Assembly: GCA_944324115.1 (NCBI GenBank)
Contig: CALUVB010000023.1
Coordinates: 36,835-100,834, forward strand
Length of the DNA stretch: 64,000 nucleotides
Direction of reading: 5' to 3'
DNA from: an uncultured Elusimicrobiales bacterium
GTDB lineage: Bacteria > Elusimicrobiota > Elusimicrobia > Elusimicrobiales > Elusimicrobiaceae
The notes under the pieces were generated by a model that was given only the letters and a program-made list of their open reading frames with translations, did not search any database and had not been told where the DNA came from. This document shows positions 50,526 to 59,836 of the stretch, in pieces (the stretch's first letter is position 1; each line of letters begins with the position of its first letter). The position numbers were made by a program, and so were the translations under genes.

Positions 50526-52343
50526 TCAGCGTCTCTTGCGGCGGTTCAATGTTTTATGCTTGGTACGCAAGCCGGCTTGACGCCCCCGGGAAGTCCCGCG
50601 CCGGGATTTCTTATGCCCGCTGGCAGCCGGCGCGTCTGTTTCCGCACGCCGAAGCCGGACCGAATTCTGCCGATGATTATCCCGAACTAAAGCGGCGGCT
50701 TTTTTCTTGCTTCCCACACGCAATATATGTACTGAATTTTTTGCCCAAAACGAATTTTCATTTTCTCCTTGGGCCAAAACAGCAGCGGCGTGAGAAGCCT
50801 TATGAAATGTAGCAATCGGCTTGTGGTTGGCAGACGCAGTATGTGGCGCAGAAGTCTCAGCGTGAGCGGAAAATGCCGTCGGCGCGTTCTGCATCGCTTG
50901 ACGCGGCAAATCCCGCCTGCGCCCCTTTTTCCATACGGCTCCCCGCTCCGTTGGAGACATGGGGACTGGCCGCGCATGTCTTTGTTGTATGGAGAGCGGA
51001 ACGAGCTCCCCCGTGCCGTCTTTTAAGTGATACGTCTTGTCAGCGTCTTTTGGGTTTTCTGAGCGAGCAAGGGCATTTGGGCGCGGAGCCTTCTCTGCAC
51101 GGTCTATGCGCTTTGCTTCTGCACGGCAAGAAACAGTGGACTTCGTATAATTCCCCTCTTTAGAAACAGCCTCTGCACATGGGAAAGATTCTTTCTTTTT
51201 AAGCGGCGCGCCCGGTACAAATTTAGGTGCGGGTAAAACTTGGCTGGTTTTGGTCAGCTCGGTCAGTTTCCCCAAACGGCACACGCGGCAAATAGCCGCC
51301 CATTTTTCTTTATCTTCCGTCACAAAAGAAAGTGCCGTTCCCACACTGCCCGCCCGGCCCGTACGACCTATGCGGTGAATATAATCTTCGGGGCATTGAG
51401 GCAAGTCGTAATTAATCACGCAGGTAATTCCGTCGACATCTATGCCGCGCGCGGCTACATCGGTAGCCACCAGTGCCGCTACATCGCCCAGGCGGAACTG
51501 CTCCATCACCTGGCGGCGGCGGCTTTGGCGCAAATCCCCATGCAGGGCCGCCACTTTGCAGCCGTAGAGTTTAAGCTGTTTAGCCAGCCGCTCCGCTCCG
51601 TGGCGGCTTTTGACAAACACCAGCACCAGCCCTTTGCGCGTGTGCAGCTCATGCACCAGCTGGGGCAATTTCTCACGTGTGTTCAGACGGATAAATTGTT
51701 GCAGAACCAAATCCACCGGGCGCGTGACGGAGCCAATTTGCACCCGCACCGGATTATGCAAAAACCCCTCCGCCAGTTCCTCTATTTCTTTAGGCAGGGT
51801 GGCGGAAAACAAAAAAGTCTGGCGCGCACCGGGCACGGCGGAACAAATTTTGCGCACATCGGGGATAAAGCCCATATCCAGCATACGGTCCGCTTCGTCA
51901 AGCACCACAAAAGAGGTGTTTTTAAGCGTTAGGCTCTTACGCCCGATATGGTCTATCACGCGCCCCGGCGTGCCGATAATAATGCGCGGCTTACGGCGCA
52001 AATCCGCATACTGTTTATGAATATTATCCCCCCCGATAATCAGCGCAGAGGGCATTTCTTCGGGGGCAGAAAGAAGGGAATACAAAGCCTCTTGCGTCTG
52101 CTGGGCCAGCTCCCGCGTGGGCGAGAGAATCAGCGCCGTCGTATCCGGGCTTTGCTGCAAGCGCACCAAAAGCGGAAGCAAAAACGCAAAAGTTTTGCCC
52201 GTGCCGGTCTGGGAAGTGGCCAACACATCATGTCCTTTTAAAGCCGGCGGCAGGGCGGCCTGCTGCACCGGCGTAGGCAGGCTGATATGCAGACGGGAAA
52301 GGGCCGCTTGCAAAGCGGCGGGCAAAGCGTCAAAGGCACTCAT
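50526..52343 (-). CDS. DEAD-box RNA helicase with basic C-terminal tail
   Basis: A 605-residue DEAD-box helicase of the RhlE/DeaD type. Motifs in order: ATSQTGTGKTF (42-52), PTRELAQQ (near 75), VLDEADRMLDMGF (near 146), FSATL (near 178) and HRIGRTGRAG (near 324). Residues 380-605 are a low-complexity, Arg/Lys/Ala/His-rich tail, likely for RNA binding, ending in RGTSRGRQAGLRTKHKTLNRR. It probably acts in ribosome assembly or cold adaptation. It overlaps the ABC-F gene by 4 bp, so the pair may serve ribosome function together (inference). Confidence 0.93.
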   Translation of the reverse strand: MSAFDALPAALQAALSRLHISLPTPVQQAALPPALKGHDVLATSQTGTGKTFAFLLPLLVRLQQSPDTTALILSPTRELAQQTQEALYSLLSAPEEMPSALIIGGDNIHKQYADLRRKPRIIIGTPGRVIDHIGRKSLTLKNTSFVVLDEADRMLDMGFIPDVRKICSAVPGARQTFLFSATLPKEIEELAEGFLHNPVRVQIGSVTRPVDLVLQQFIRLNTREKLPQLVHELHTRKGLVLVFVKSRHGAERLAKQLKLYGCKVAALHGDLRQSRRRQVMEQFRLGDVAALVATDVAARGIDVDGITCVINYDLPQCPEDYIHRIGRTGRAGSVGTALSFVTEDKEKWAAICRVCRLGKLTELTKTSQVLPAPKFVPGAPLKKKESFPCAEAVSKEGNYTKSTVSCRAEAKRIDRAEKAPRPNALARSENPKDADKTYHLKDGTGELVPLSIQQRHARPVPMSPTERGAVWKKGRRRDLPRQAMQNAPTAFSAHAETSAPHTASANHKPIATFHKASHAAAVLAQGENENSFWAKNSVHILRVGSKKKAAALVRDNHRQNSVRLRRAETDAPAASGHKKSRRGTSRGRQAGLRTKHKTLNRRKRR

Positions 52344-54202
52344 GCGTCTGCCTCTTTATCTGACATAATTTCTTCGCACTGCTGGCTTAAAAACAGCCAG
52401 CGTTCCTCGGCATTTGCCAGTTGGTCGCCCAACAGAGCCAGCTCTATGCTGTTGTCGGTATCATAGCGCTGGAGCAGCAAATTTTCCAGTTCTTGTTTGC
52501 GTTTGTGCAATTTCTCCAGTTTTTTATCCAGCTCCCGTATTTCTTTTTTCAGCGGGGCCATCTCCGCACGGCGTTGGGCGGCGGTGCGGCGGCGGGTTTC
52601 GGCGGCGTTTTCTTTGTCGCTGGCGGGGCTGGCTTTGTCATTGTGTTTTAATAGACTGGCTTTGTAATCTTCCAAATCCCCGCGGTAAATCTGGCAGGTG
52701 CCGCCTTTAACCAACCACAATGTATCGCAAGCCATTTCTATCACATGCAAATCGTGCGTAATCAGCACCACTGCTCCTTCATAGGCATTCAGCGCCTCCA
52801 ATAAAGCCTGGCGGGAAAGAATGTCCAAATGATTTGTCGGCTCGTCTAAAATCAACAGATGCGGCGCATCACGCGTGATAAGCGCCAACAGCAGACGGGA
52901 TTTTTCCCCGCCGGAAAGTTTGCCGATAAGCGTATCCGACTTGGCTTTGTTTAAGCCAAACGCCCCCAACTGCGCGCGGATTTGTGTTTCGGTACTGTCT
53001 GGCATCAACGCAGAGAGCTGTTCATACGGAGTTTTGTCCACGTCTAATTCTTCGGTTTGGTGCTGGGAAAAATAGGCGACTTTAATTTTTTTGGCCATGG
53101 TCATGCGCCCGCTCATCAGAAGCAAACGGTGCGAAAGAATTTTGGCCAGCGTGGATTTTCCGTTGCCATTGGCCCCCAAAAGCGCTATGCGGTCATCGGG
53201 TTCCACACGCAAAGTAAGGTGTTGCAAAACGGGTTTGTCGTCATAGCCGGCTACGCCGTCTTCTATCGTCACCAGTGCCTGCGTCAAATGCGCCGGAGAA
53301 GGAAACTGAAAATGCACTTCCGGGTCTTTGACCACGGCGGGAGGCTCCCCCATCTTTTCTATCATCTTGATACGGCTTTGGGCCTGTTTGGCTTTGGTGG
53401 CTTTATAGCGGAAGCGGTCCACAAAAGACTGCAAATGCGCCACCACCCGCTCGTGCTTGGCTGCTGCCAAACGCGCGCCTTCTTGTTCCGCTTCGCGCGT
53501 GCGTTCGTAGGTGTCGTAATTGCCGTTATACATTTTAAGCTGGCTTTGCTCCACAAGCACGATTTTATCGCAGAGGCGGTTTAAAATATGGCGGTCATGA
53601 CTGATAAGAAGCACTGTTTTATCCGTCTTAGCCAAATAGTTCTCCAGCCAGGTGGAAGTTTCCAAATCCAGATGGTTGGTAGGTTCGTCTAAAAGCAGCC
53701 AGTTGCTGGGAGCATAAAGCGTAGCCGCCAAGTTGGCACGCACCTGCCAGCCGCCGGAAAATTCCTTCAAAGAACGTTCAAAATCCGCATTTTCAAATCC
53801 TAAACCGCTCAAAATGGCGCTGGCGCGCGCTTGGGCGGCATGTGCACCCAAACTGTCCAGGCGGTCGTAGATTTCCGCCATACGCTCACCAGAAAGATCC
53901 GGGCGGAGCAGTTCTTGGTTAAGGCGGGTAATTTCTTTATCCGCTTCCAACACAAACTCCAGCAGTTTCTTGGAAGGGTCTTTGATATCCTGGGCGACGG
54001 AGGCGATTTGCGTACTGCGCGAGATTTCAATCTTCCCCCCATCTGGGAACAGTTCCCCGGTAATGAGTTTAAATAAAGTGGATTTTCCACACCCGTTCAG
54101 CCCCACCACCCCCACTTTTAACCCGTCAGGCAGCAGTATATTGGCGTTTTCAAACAGCGTGCGCAAACCGAAATGGAAGGATAAATCTTTAATCTCTATC
54201 AT
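52340..54202 (-). CDS. ABC-F family ATPase (YheS/Uup type)
   Basis: A 620-residue soluble ABC-F protein with two ATPase domains: Walker A GLNGCGKST (34-42) and GANGNGKST (near 342), signatures FSGG and LSGG, two LLLDEPTNHLD/LILDEPTNHLD blocks, and the linker with an Arg/Lys-rich helix between. The C-terminal 80 residues are a charged coiled coil, as in YheS and Uup. ABC-F proteins act on the ribosome at the E site. TATAAT seven bases before the ATG and no RBS. The exact subfamily is not resolved. Confidence 0.93.
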   Translation of the reverse strand: MIEIKDLSFHFGLRTLFENANILLPDGLKVGVVGLNGCGKSTLFKLITGELFPDGGKIEISRSTQIASVAQDIKDPSKKLLEFVLEADKEITRLNQELLRPDLSGERMAEIYDRLDSLGAHAAQARASAILSGLGFENADFERSLKEFSGGWQVRANLAATLYAPSNWLLLDEPTNHLDLETSTWLENYLAKTDKTVLLISHDRHILNRLCDKIVLVEQSQLKMYNGNYDTYERTREAEQEGARLAAAKHERVVAHLQSFVDRFRYKATKAKQAQSRIKMIEKMGEPPAVVKDPEVHFQFPSPAHLTQALVTIEDGVAGYDDKPVLQHLTLRVEPDDRIALLGANGNGKSTLAKILSHRLLLMSGRMTMAKKIKVAYFSQHQTEELDVDKTPYEQLSALMPDSTETQIRAQLGAFGLNKAKSDTLIGKLSGGEKSRLLLALITRDAPHLLILDEPTNHLDILSRQALLEALNAYEGAVVLITHDLHVIEMACDTLWLVKGGTCQIYRGDLEDYKASLLKHNDKASPASDKENAAETRRRTAAQRRAEMAPLKKEIRELDKKLEKLHKRKQELENLLLQRYDTDNSIELALLGDQLANAEERWLFLSQQCEEIMSDKEADA

Positions 54203-54215
54203 TAAATATATTATA
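54203..54215 (-). promoter_or_regulatory. -10 box of ABC-F gene, leaderless geometry
   Basis: A perfect TATAAT (minus strand, 54210-54215) ends seven bases before the ATG at 54202; no RBS. Confidence 0.55.
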
Positions 54216-54295
54216 GAAAATTTTTACATTTCTCCGTCGTAAAATATGGGATTTTAGACGGCCCCACGCCGGGGAAGCCGCAACGTCAAATTTGA

Positions 54296-54307
54296 TAAAA
54301 TAAGCTT
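54296..54307 (+). promoter_or_regulatory. -10 box of ftsA, leaderless geometry
   Basis: TAAAAT (54296-54301) ends six bases before the ATG at 54308; no RBS. Confidence 0.5.
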
Positions 54308-55465
54308 ATGAGCCAGAACTTTATCGCGCTGGATTTCGGCAGCGGACAAATAACCTCCGTATTAACAATATATGATGAGAACACGGGCACCTGCCGCGTG
54401 CGTCATGCACTGCATGAAAAATGCTCCAGCGTAAGCGCCTGTTATGTGCTGGATTTTCAAAAGACAGTGCAGTCTCTCATCCGCCTTTTGGGGCAAATGA
54501 ACGAATATATTTCATTTACGCCGACCGTGGTGGTAGGCTTGCGCGGGAACTTTTTAAGCTTCCGTCGCTGCGGGGGCTTTCTGCCGATAGCCGATTCTTC
54601 CGGTTTGATTAAAGACAAAGACGTGCGCCTCGTATTAGACCAATCCATTCCTCCCGATTTGCCGGAAAATTTGGAAGTAGTGGATCTGCTGCCGCAAAGT
54701 TATAGCGTAGATGGAAAAACGGGAATACAAAATCCCGTAGGATTGGTGGGCAATTGCCTGGAAGCGGAAACATTTGTTTCGCTGGGCCTTTCCTCACATC
54801 TAAAAAATTTAAGCCGCGTCTTGGCGGCTGCCGGCTGCGAAGATTTTGAAGCCGTACCTACTGTTTTAGCTTTATGTGAAAACCTCATCAAGCCGGAAGA
54901 AAAACAGACGGGGGTACTTCTTTTGGATATAGGCGGAGCCAACAGTTCTGCCGCCATTTATCATAAAGGCATGCTGGAAGATGCCTTGGAACTCTCCATT
55001 GGGGCGGAATATATTGTGCAGGAAGTGGCTGACATTCTGCAAAATGATTTAAAAAGCACGCAGGCCCTGCTGAAAGAATATGCTTACGGAGACGATGAAA
55101 TTATGGACGAAGTATTAGATGACGCCGCCCATAAATTGATTAAACAAATACAAAAAGAACTGCGTCAATCACTTTCCTATATAAAATACGGCGCTCCTCA
55201 AGCCGTCTTAACCGGGGGCGGAGCCAATTTGGCAATAAAAAATGCAGTCAAAAGCGTATTGGGGCCGCGCCGGGTGCGCCTGGCGGCGCATGATGATATG
55301 ATTGCCGACAGCGAAGACTTACTTTCCCCCTCTTACACTTCTGCGCTTTCTTTGGCTTTATATTCCCAAAAACACGGGGGAGCTTCAGCGGCGGCATCCT
55401 CTTCTTTGCGCAGCAAAGCGGCCGGTTTATTTGAACAAATGCTGGCTAAGCTGGGGCTGAATTAA
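54308..55465 (+). CDS. ftsA: FtsA-like cell division ATPase
   Basis: A 385-residue actin-fold protein of the FtsA type. The phosphate-1 loop ALDFGSGQI lies at 7-15, the inserted SHS2 (1C) domain runs from about 80 to 165 with QSYSVDGKTGIQNPVGL, phosphate-2 is LLLDIGGANSS (near 205), and the adenosine motif VLTGGGANL is near 300. The C-terminus ends with an amphipathic helix (LFEQMLAKLG) like the membrane-targeting sequence that anchors FtsZ. No ftsZ, ftsQ or murein genes surround it, so it has left the usual division cluster. PilM shares the fold, but the SHS2 layout favours FtsA. Confidence 0.82.
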   Translation: MSQNFIALDFGSGQITSVLTIYDENTGTCRVRHALHEKCSSVSACYVLDFQKTVQSLIRLLGQMNEYISFTPTVVVGLRGNFLSFRRCGGFLPIADSSGLIKDKDVRLVLDQSIPPDLPENLEVVDLLPQSYSVDGKTGIQNPVGLVGNCLEAETFVSLGLSSHLKNLSRVLAAAGCEDFEAVPTVLALCENLIKPEEKQTGVLLLDIGGANSSAAIYHKGMLEDALELSIGAEYIVQEVADILQNDLKSTQALLKEYAYGDDEIMDEVLDDAAHKLIKQIQKELRQSLSYIKYGAPQAVLTGGGANLAIKNAVKSVLGPRRVRLAAHDDMIADSEDLLSPSYTSALSLALYSQKHGGASAAASSSLRSKAAGLFEQMLAKLGLN

Positions 55466-55557
55466 TCCCAAAATCCTTATTGTCTCCGTCATATTGTCTC
55501 TATAAAAGCTACGCCTTATTTGTATCTGTGCAGGACTATAACCCCGACATATATGAC

Positions 55558-55586
55558 AAACGCCTCCGGGCGGGAGGCGTTTGAAA
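55558..55586 (-). terminator. Terminator of the fatty-acid/rnc/ankyrin operon
   Basis: AAACGCCTCC / GGAGGCGTTT-type stem on both strands, between convergent ftsA and the ankyrin gene. Confidence 0.75.
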
Positions 55587-55606
55587 TCAATACGGGCAAC
55601 AGCAAC

Positions 55607-56827
55607 TTAACGGGCAGATTGGCCCTTCTGGTTTTGGGCGGCGTCTGCCTCCGCCTGGCGGGCTTGAGCCGCAGCTTGGGCCGCCATACGCGATTCTTGG
55701 TCTCTGTTAAACAAATCTTTTACTTGTTTGGCAGACATTTGCAGCAACTTAATAATTTCGTCCCGCTTATATTTCTTAGCCACATCTAAAGCACGCTCCC
55801 CAGCGGTAGTTTTTAAGTTTTTGTCGGCTCCGTTGGCCAACAAAATTTTAACCACCTGGGTATATCCTTTCATGGCGGCCCAATACAAAGCGGTTTCTCC
55901 TTTTTTATTCTGCATATTGATATCCGCGCGGTATTGCATAGTCAGCGGAGCAAGCAGGGCCAACACGGTTTCGGGGTGATTATAGCGGGCCGCATAAATC
56001 ATAGCGGTATTGCCGTCATTATTGGCGGCATTAACATTAGCCCGATATGCCAACAAATTGCGCACGCTGGCGGTATCCCCCAACGAAGCGGAAATAATCA
56101 AAGGCGTATTGCCGGCAGAATTTTTAACATTGGGGTTAACGCCACCTTTAAGCATAGCCAATACCCCAATATTATTTTTCTGGGCGCAGGCACGCAGCAA
56201 CGTATCTCCGTCTAATCCGGCACGCACGCCATTGGCCAAAAACAAATCTATCAGTTGGCTTTTTTGTTTTTCCACCGCCAGCCCCATAGGTGTTTGGCGG
56301 TAATTATTAGGCAAGTTCAAATCCGCATCGGCATATATCAGCAACTGGGTAATATCGTCATGATCGCCGTAAACGCTGCGCAAAATGGGAGTGTCCCGAG
56401 TATAGGAGTTTTGTTTATTAACGTCTGCTCCCAAGGCCAACAAACGCTGCACCGCCTCTATATTTCCCAAAGTGGCCGCCGCCAGCAACAGGCTGTCTCC
56501 ATGGCTGTTGACTATATTGGGATCCTTTACTTTGGTATCTAAAATATCAAAAAAAGCTTGTGTATCTGCTTGCCGCAAAGCGGTGGTGGCTTCTTCAGCA
56601 ATTTCCTGCGGGGTTTGCCGGGTGACTAGCGCCTCCAAATTACCCGCTTTATGAGAAGAACCGGAAGAAGTGGCTGACTTGCTTGAAAAAAAGATAACCA
56701 AAAGCAACGGAATTAAGGCTGCTATCGCTATAAGCACCCAAGGCCGTTTCTTCGCTTTTTCAATGGCTTGCACCACTTGTTTGGGTGGAGTAATAGATAT
56801 TTTAGTTGTAGATTTTTTAAAAGCCAC
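55607..56827 (-). CDS. Membrane-anchored ankyrin-repeat protein
   Basis: A 406-residue protein: a Lys-rich N-terminus, one transmembrane helix (about 29-49), then from about 100 to 370 seven or eight ankyrin repeats (for example DGNTAMIYAARYNHPETVLALL and KGETALYWAAMKGYTQVVKILL). The last 45 residues are an Ala/Gln/Glu-rich helical tail. By topology the repeats face the periplasm if the positive N-terminus stays inside. It starts with GTG behind GGAGG, 14 bp after rnc, and is the last gene of a fatty-acid/ribosome operon. The partner is unknown. Confidence 0.82.
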   Translation of the reverse strand: MAFKKSTTKISITPPKQVVQAIEKAKKRPWVLIAIAALIPLLLVIFFSSKSATSSGSSHKAGNLEALVTRQTPQEIAEEATTALRQADTQAFFDILDTKVKDPNIVNSHGDSLLLAAATLGNIEAVQRLLALGADVNKQNSYTRDTPILRSVYGDHDDITQLLIYADADLNLPNNYRQTPMGLAVEKQKSQLIDLFLANGVRAGLDGDTLLRACAQKNNIGVLAMLKGGVNPNVKNSAGNTPLIISASLGDTASVRNLLAYRANVNAANNDGNTAMIYAARYNHPETVLALLAPLTMQYRADINMQNKKGETALYWAAMKGYTQVVKILLANGADKNLKTTAGERALDVAKKYKRDEIIKLLQMSAKQVKDLFNRDQESRMAAQAAAQARQAEADAAQNQKGQSAR

Positions 56828-56841
56828 CGTCTGCCTCCGTT

Positions 56842-57522
56842 CTACTTCGTTTCCGGTTTGCTTATTAAAAGGGTATAGGCATTGTGAGCGGCGCTTTGCT
56901 CGGCCAATTTTTTATTTTTGCCTTTTCCCGTACCCAAAAGTTTTCCGTTCAAACACACCTCTACCGTAAACACTTTATCATGTTCGGGGCCTACGGTTTG
57001 CACTACTTCATACTGAGGGATATACCGGCTGCGTTTTTGCACATATTCCTGCAGCATACTTTTATAGTCACCACTGTCCTGGCTAAGCTGCTGCGTCTTC
57101 ACCCACGGCAGCACTACTTGTTCCGCTGCGCTGTAGCCGCCGTCTATATACACCGCGCCGATTACAGCTTCCATAGCGTTAGAAAGTATGCTGTCACGCT
57201 GACGGCCGCCTGTAGCCAACTCGCCATGGCCTAAACGCAAAAAACGCCCCAAATCCAATTCTTTAGCCCATAAATATAGATTATGACGAGATACTAAATT
57301 GGATTTTATTTTAGAAAGCACTCCCTCCTCGCTATGCGGACATTGGCGGTATATATAATTAGCCACGATGGCTCCTAATATACTGTCCCCCAAAAATTCC
57401 AGCCGCTCATTATGACATGCGGCCCGGTGTTCGCCCGCAAAAGACTTGTGAGTGAGTGCTTCCTTTAAAACAGCGTCATCTGTAAAAGAATAACCGATTA
57501 TACGTTCTAACTCTGTTGGCAC
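56842..57522 (-). CDS. rnc: Ribonuclease III
   Basis: A double-strand-specific endoribonuclease of 226 residues. It has a catalytic domain with ERLEFLGDSILGA (about 38-50), the acidic Glu further on, and a C-terminal dsRNA-binding domain (from about 155, ending AEQSAAHNAY). I chose GTG 57522, which gives MPTELERIIGYSF, the usual short lead to the catalytic domain. It sits seven bases after the acpP stop behind AAGGGA. The alternative TTG 57552 overlaps acpP by 23 bp. acpP-rnc adjacency is conserved in many bacteria. Confidence 0.93.
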   Translation of the reverse strand: MPTELERIIGYSFTDDAVLKEALTHKSFAGEHRAACHNERLEFLGDSILGAIVANYIYRQCPHSEEGVLSKIKSNLVSRHNLYLWAKELDLGRFLRLGHGELATGGRQRDSILSNAMEAVIGAVYIDGGYSAAEQVVLPWVKTQQLSQDSGDYKSMLQEYVQKRSRYIPQYEVVQTVGPEHDKVFTVEVCLNGKLLGTGKGKNKKLAEQSAAHNAYTLLISKPETK

Positions 57523-57529
57523 GGTTCCC

Positions 57530-57775
57530 TTATTTTTTGGCGTTCGCTTCAATGTAGCTGACGGCTTCGCCTACGGTTTTAATCTTTTCAGCTTTATCGT
57601 CGGGGATTTCCACATCAAACTCGTCTTCCAACGCCATGATTAATTCCACGGTGTCCAAGGAGTCCGCACCCAAATCATTGACGAACTGGGCTTCGGGTTT
57701 TACTTGGTCAGCTTCCACACCCAGCAATTCTACGATGATGTTTTTCACTCTTCCTTCCACATTTTCTACAGACAT
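57530..57775 (-). CDS. acpP: Acyl carrier protein
   Basis: An 81-residue ACP. The 4'-phosphopantetheine attachment Ser is in [18 protein letters not shown] (Ser about 39). The protein is acidic with the normal four-helix length and carries acyl chains for fatty acid synthesis. RBS GGAGG lies five bases before the ATG. It is between fabG and rnc as in the classic fab operon. Confidence 0.97.
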   Translation of the reverse strand: MSVENVEGRVKNIIVELLGVEADQVKPEAQFVNDLGADSLDTVELIMALEDEFDVEIPDDKAEKIKTVGEAVSYIEANAKK

Positions 57776-57795
57776 GTTGTCCTCCGAATGTATAT

Positions 57796-58539
57796 TTAAA
57801 TATAAAGTCCGCCGTTGACGGCCAACACGTGCCCCGTAATATAGGCCGCGTCTTGGCTGGCCAAAAACATGACTGCTTTGGCGATATCCTGCGGTTCTGC
57901 AAATCGTTTTAGCGGTATGGCCTCAAAAGCTTTTTCTTGCATTTCTTGGCTCATGGCATCGGTCATCGCCGTACGCACAAACCCCGGCGCCACCGCGTTT
58001 ACACGTATACCGCGCGAACCAAATTCTTTGGCTAATGATTTAGTCAAACCAATAATGCCGGCTTTGCTGGCCGCATAATTGGCCTGCCCGGCATTGCCCA
58101 TTTCTCCGATGACGGAAGAAATATTAATAATACTTCCGCTTCGTTGTTTAAACATTGCTTTCAATGCAGCTTTAGACATCAAAAAGGTACCAGTCAAATT
58201 GACATTAATTACGCTCTGCCAATCCTCCGGGCGCATACGCAGCACTAAGCCGTCTTTGGTAATACCCGCATTATTGACCAGCACATCTAAACCGCCCAAT
58301 TCCTCCACGGCGGCGGCTACAAAAGCATCGCAATCTTCCCCTTTAGAAATATCAGCTTTCCGCGCGCACACTTTACCGCCCAAAGACTCCAAATGCTCTT
58401 TGGTTTTTTGTAAAAGTTCTTCATGGGTGCCGCATATGGCTACCGCTGCGCCCGCCTGGACAAACGCTTGCGCAATGGCCAGACCTATCCCCCGCGTGGC
58501 ACCGGTAACAGCTACTTTTTGGCCTTTGAAATCACTCAT
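57796..58539 (-). CDS. fabG: 3-oxoacyl-ACP reductase
   Basis: A 247-residue short-chain dehydrogenase. The NADPH-binding motif is TGATRGIG (13-20), NNAG near 91, catalytic Ser/Tyr/Lys in SSVIGEMG and YAASKAG (near 140 and 155). It reduces 3-oxoacyl-ACP in the elongation cycle. It overlaps plsX by 8 bp. The fabD and fabH that often lie between plsX and fabG are missing here and must be elsewhere. Confidence 0.95.
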   Translation of the reverse strand: MSDFKGQKVAVTGATRGIGLAIAQAFVQAGAAVAICGTHEELLQKTKEHLESLGGKVCARKADISKGEDCDAFVAAAVEELGGLDVLVNNAGITKDGLVLRMRPEDWQSVINVNLTGTFLMSKAALKAMFKQRSGSIINISSVIGEMGNAGQANYAASKAGIIGLTKSLAKEFGSRGIRVNAVAPGFVRTAMTDAMSQEMQEKAFEAIPLKRFAEPQDIAKAVMFLASQDAAYITGHVLAVNGGLYI

Positions 58540-59587
58540 GGTTTACCCCCTCATGCGCGTATTGGGCCTCAATGCGTTCAAAGGTGTCTTTTAAAGAGGC
58601 CATCTTTTGGGCTACGTCTCCTATAAAATCTTTTTTTACCAATTTTTCCGCTGTTTTTAAAGCATTAAATATGGCTACTTCATTGGACTTGCCATGCGAA
58701 ATAATAGCCACGCCGTTCACCCCTACCAGCGGCGCCCCGCCGTAATTATCGGGATTGGTGTGTTTTTTTACGGCTTTAAACGCTCCCTTAGACAGCAACG
58801 CCCCTGCCATCGCCAGCGGGCGTTTTTTGATTTCGCGCTTAATCATATTCATCATGGTCTTGGCCAACCCTTCAGCCATTTTCAACACGATGTTTCCCAC
58901 AAATCCGTCACAGACAATCACATCGGTTTCTCCGGTATTTACATCACGGCCTTCTACCGTACCTTTAAAGTTTACACCAATGTCACGCATATGCGGCACA
59001 GTACATTTAACCAAATGATTGCCCTTAGTTTCTTCTTCCCCAATAGACAAAACGCCCACAGAAGGGTCTTTAACGTCAAAAACCTTTTCCATGTATGCTG
59101 ACCCCATCACCGCAAATTGCAGCAGGTGTATGGGTTTACAGTCTGCATTGGCTCCGCCATCTAACAGCAGGCTGACTCCTTTATACGTCGGCATAGGAGT
59201 AGCAATAGCGGGGCGAAGCACCCCTTTGATACGTCCCATACGCAGCAGCGCCGCCACCATGGCGGCTCCGCTGTGTCCAGCCGATACAAAAGCGTCTGCC
59301 TGCCCTTTATGCACCAGCTCAGCGCAAACTACAATGCTGGCTGTTTTTTTGGCGCGCACTTCCCGCGCGGGATCAGCCCCCATGTCTATGACATCGGGGG
59401 CGTTCACCACGGAAATATTTTTAGGTAAATCAGAATGCCCCAACGCCGTCAGTTCACGGCGAATAACCGTTTGGTCTCCCACCAAAATAATTTCGGTGTC
59501 CAAACGTTTAGCCGCCTCCAACGCGCCAAGCACATTGGGTGTGGCTCCGAAATCCCCGCCTAAAGCGTCTAGGGCTATTCTAATCAT
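58532..59587 (-). CDS. plsX: Phosphate acyltransferase PlsX
   Basis: A 351-residue PlsX that makes acyl-phosphate from acyl-ACP for phospholipid synthesis. Family features are IALDALGGDFGATPNV at the start, SAGHSGAAM near 102, and DGFVGNIVLKMAEG near 232. It follows rpmF by 8 bp, the standard order. No RBS is evident before its ATG, which suggests coupling to rpmF. Confidence 0.95.
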   Translation of the reverse strand: MIRIALDALGGDFGATPNVLGALEAAKRLDTEIILVGDQTVIRRELTALGHSDLPKNISVVNAPDVIDMGADPAREVRAKKTASIVVCAELVHKGQADAFVSAGHSGAAMVAALLRMGRIKGVLRPAIATPMPTYKGVSLLLDGGANADCKPIHLLQFAVMGSAYMEKVFDVKDPSVGVLSIGEEETKGNHLVKCTVPHMRDIGVNFKGTVEGRDVNTGETDVIVCDGFVGNIVLKMAEGLAKTMMNMIKREIKKRPLAMAGALLSKGAFKAVKKHTNPDNYGGAPLVGVNGVAIISHGKSNEVAIFNALKTAEKLVKKDFIGDVAQKMASLKDTFERIEAQYAHEGVNHE

Positions 59588-59595
59588 AGGAAGTG

Positions 59596-59799
59596 TTATT
59601 TGGCTTCTTCTTTTTTAGCCGCTTTTTGAGCGACTACAACGCGGTCTTTATAAAACCCGCAGGAAGGGCAGACATTGTGGGGCAGGCGCATTGCCTTGCA
59701 GTTAGGGCATTCCACGAGCTGCACCACTTCAATAACAGAGTTATGAGAGCGTCTCATGTCTCTTCTGGAACGGGTGTGTTTTTTCTTCGGATTAGGCAT
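59596..59799 (-). CDS. rpmF: 50S ribosomal protein L32
   Basis: A 67-residue L32. The N-terminus NPKKKHTRSRRDMRRS is basic, and a zinc ribbon has CxxC at about 31-34 and CxxC at about 44-47 (CPNC, CPSC). The Lys/Ala/Glu-rich tail is longer than usual. RBS GAGGAG. It is in the classic yceD-rpmF-plsX order. Confidence 0.96.
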   Translation of the reverse strand: MPNPKKKHTRSRRDMRRSHNSVIEVVQLVECPNCKAMRLPHNVCPSCGFYKDRVVVAQKAAKKEEAK

Positions 59800-59836
59800 T
59801 GTATTTACTCCTCTGCATTTGACACGTCAAATGAAT

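Noticed and set aside
51240..51932. 230-codon plus-strand frame antisense to the DEAD helicase
   Set aside because: Fully overlaps a certain gene and resembles no protein; a shadow frame.
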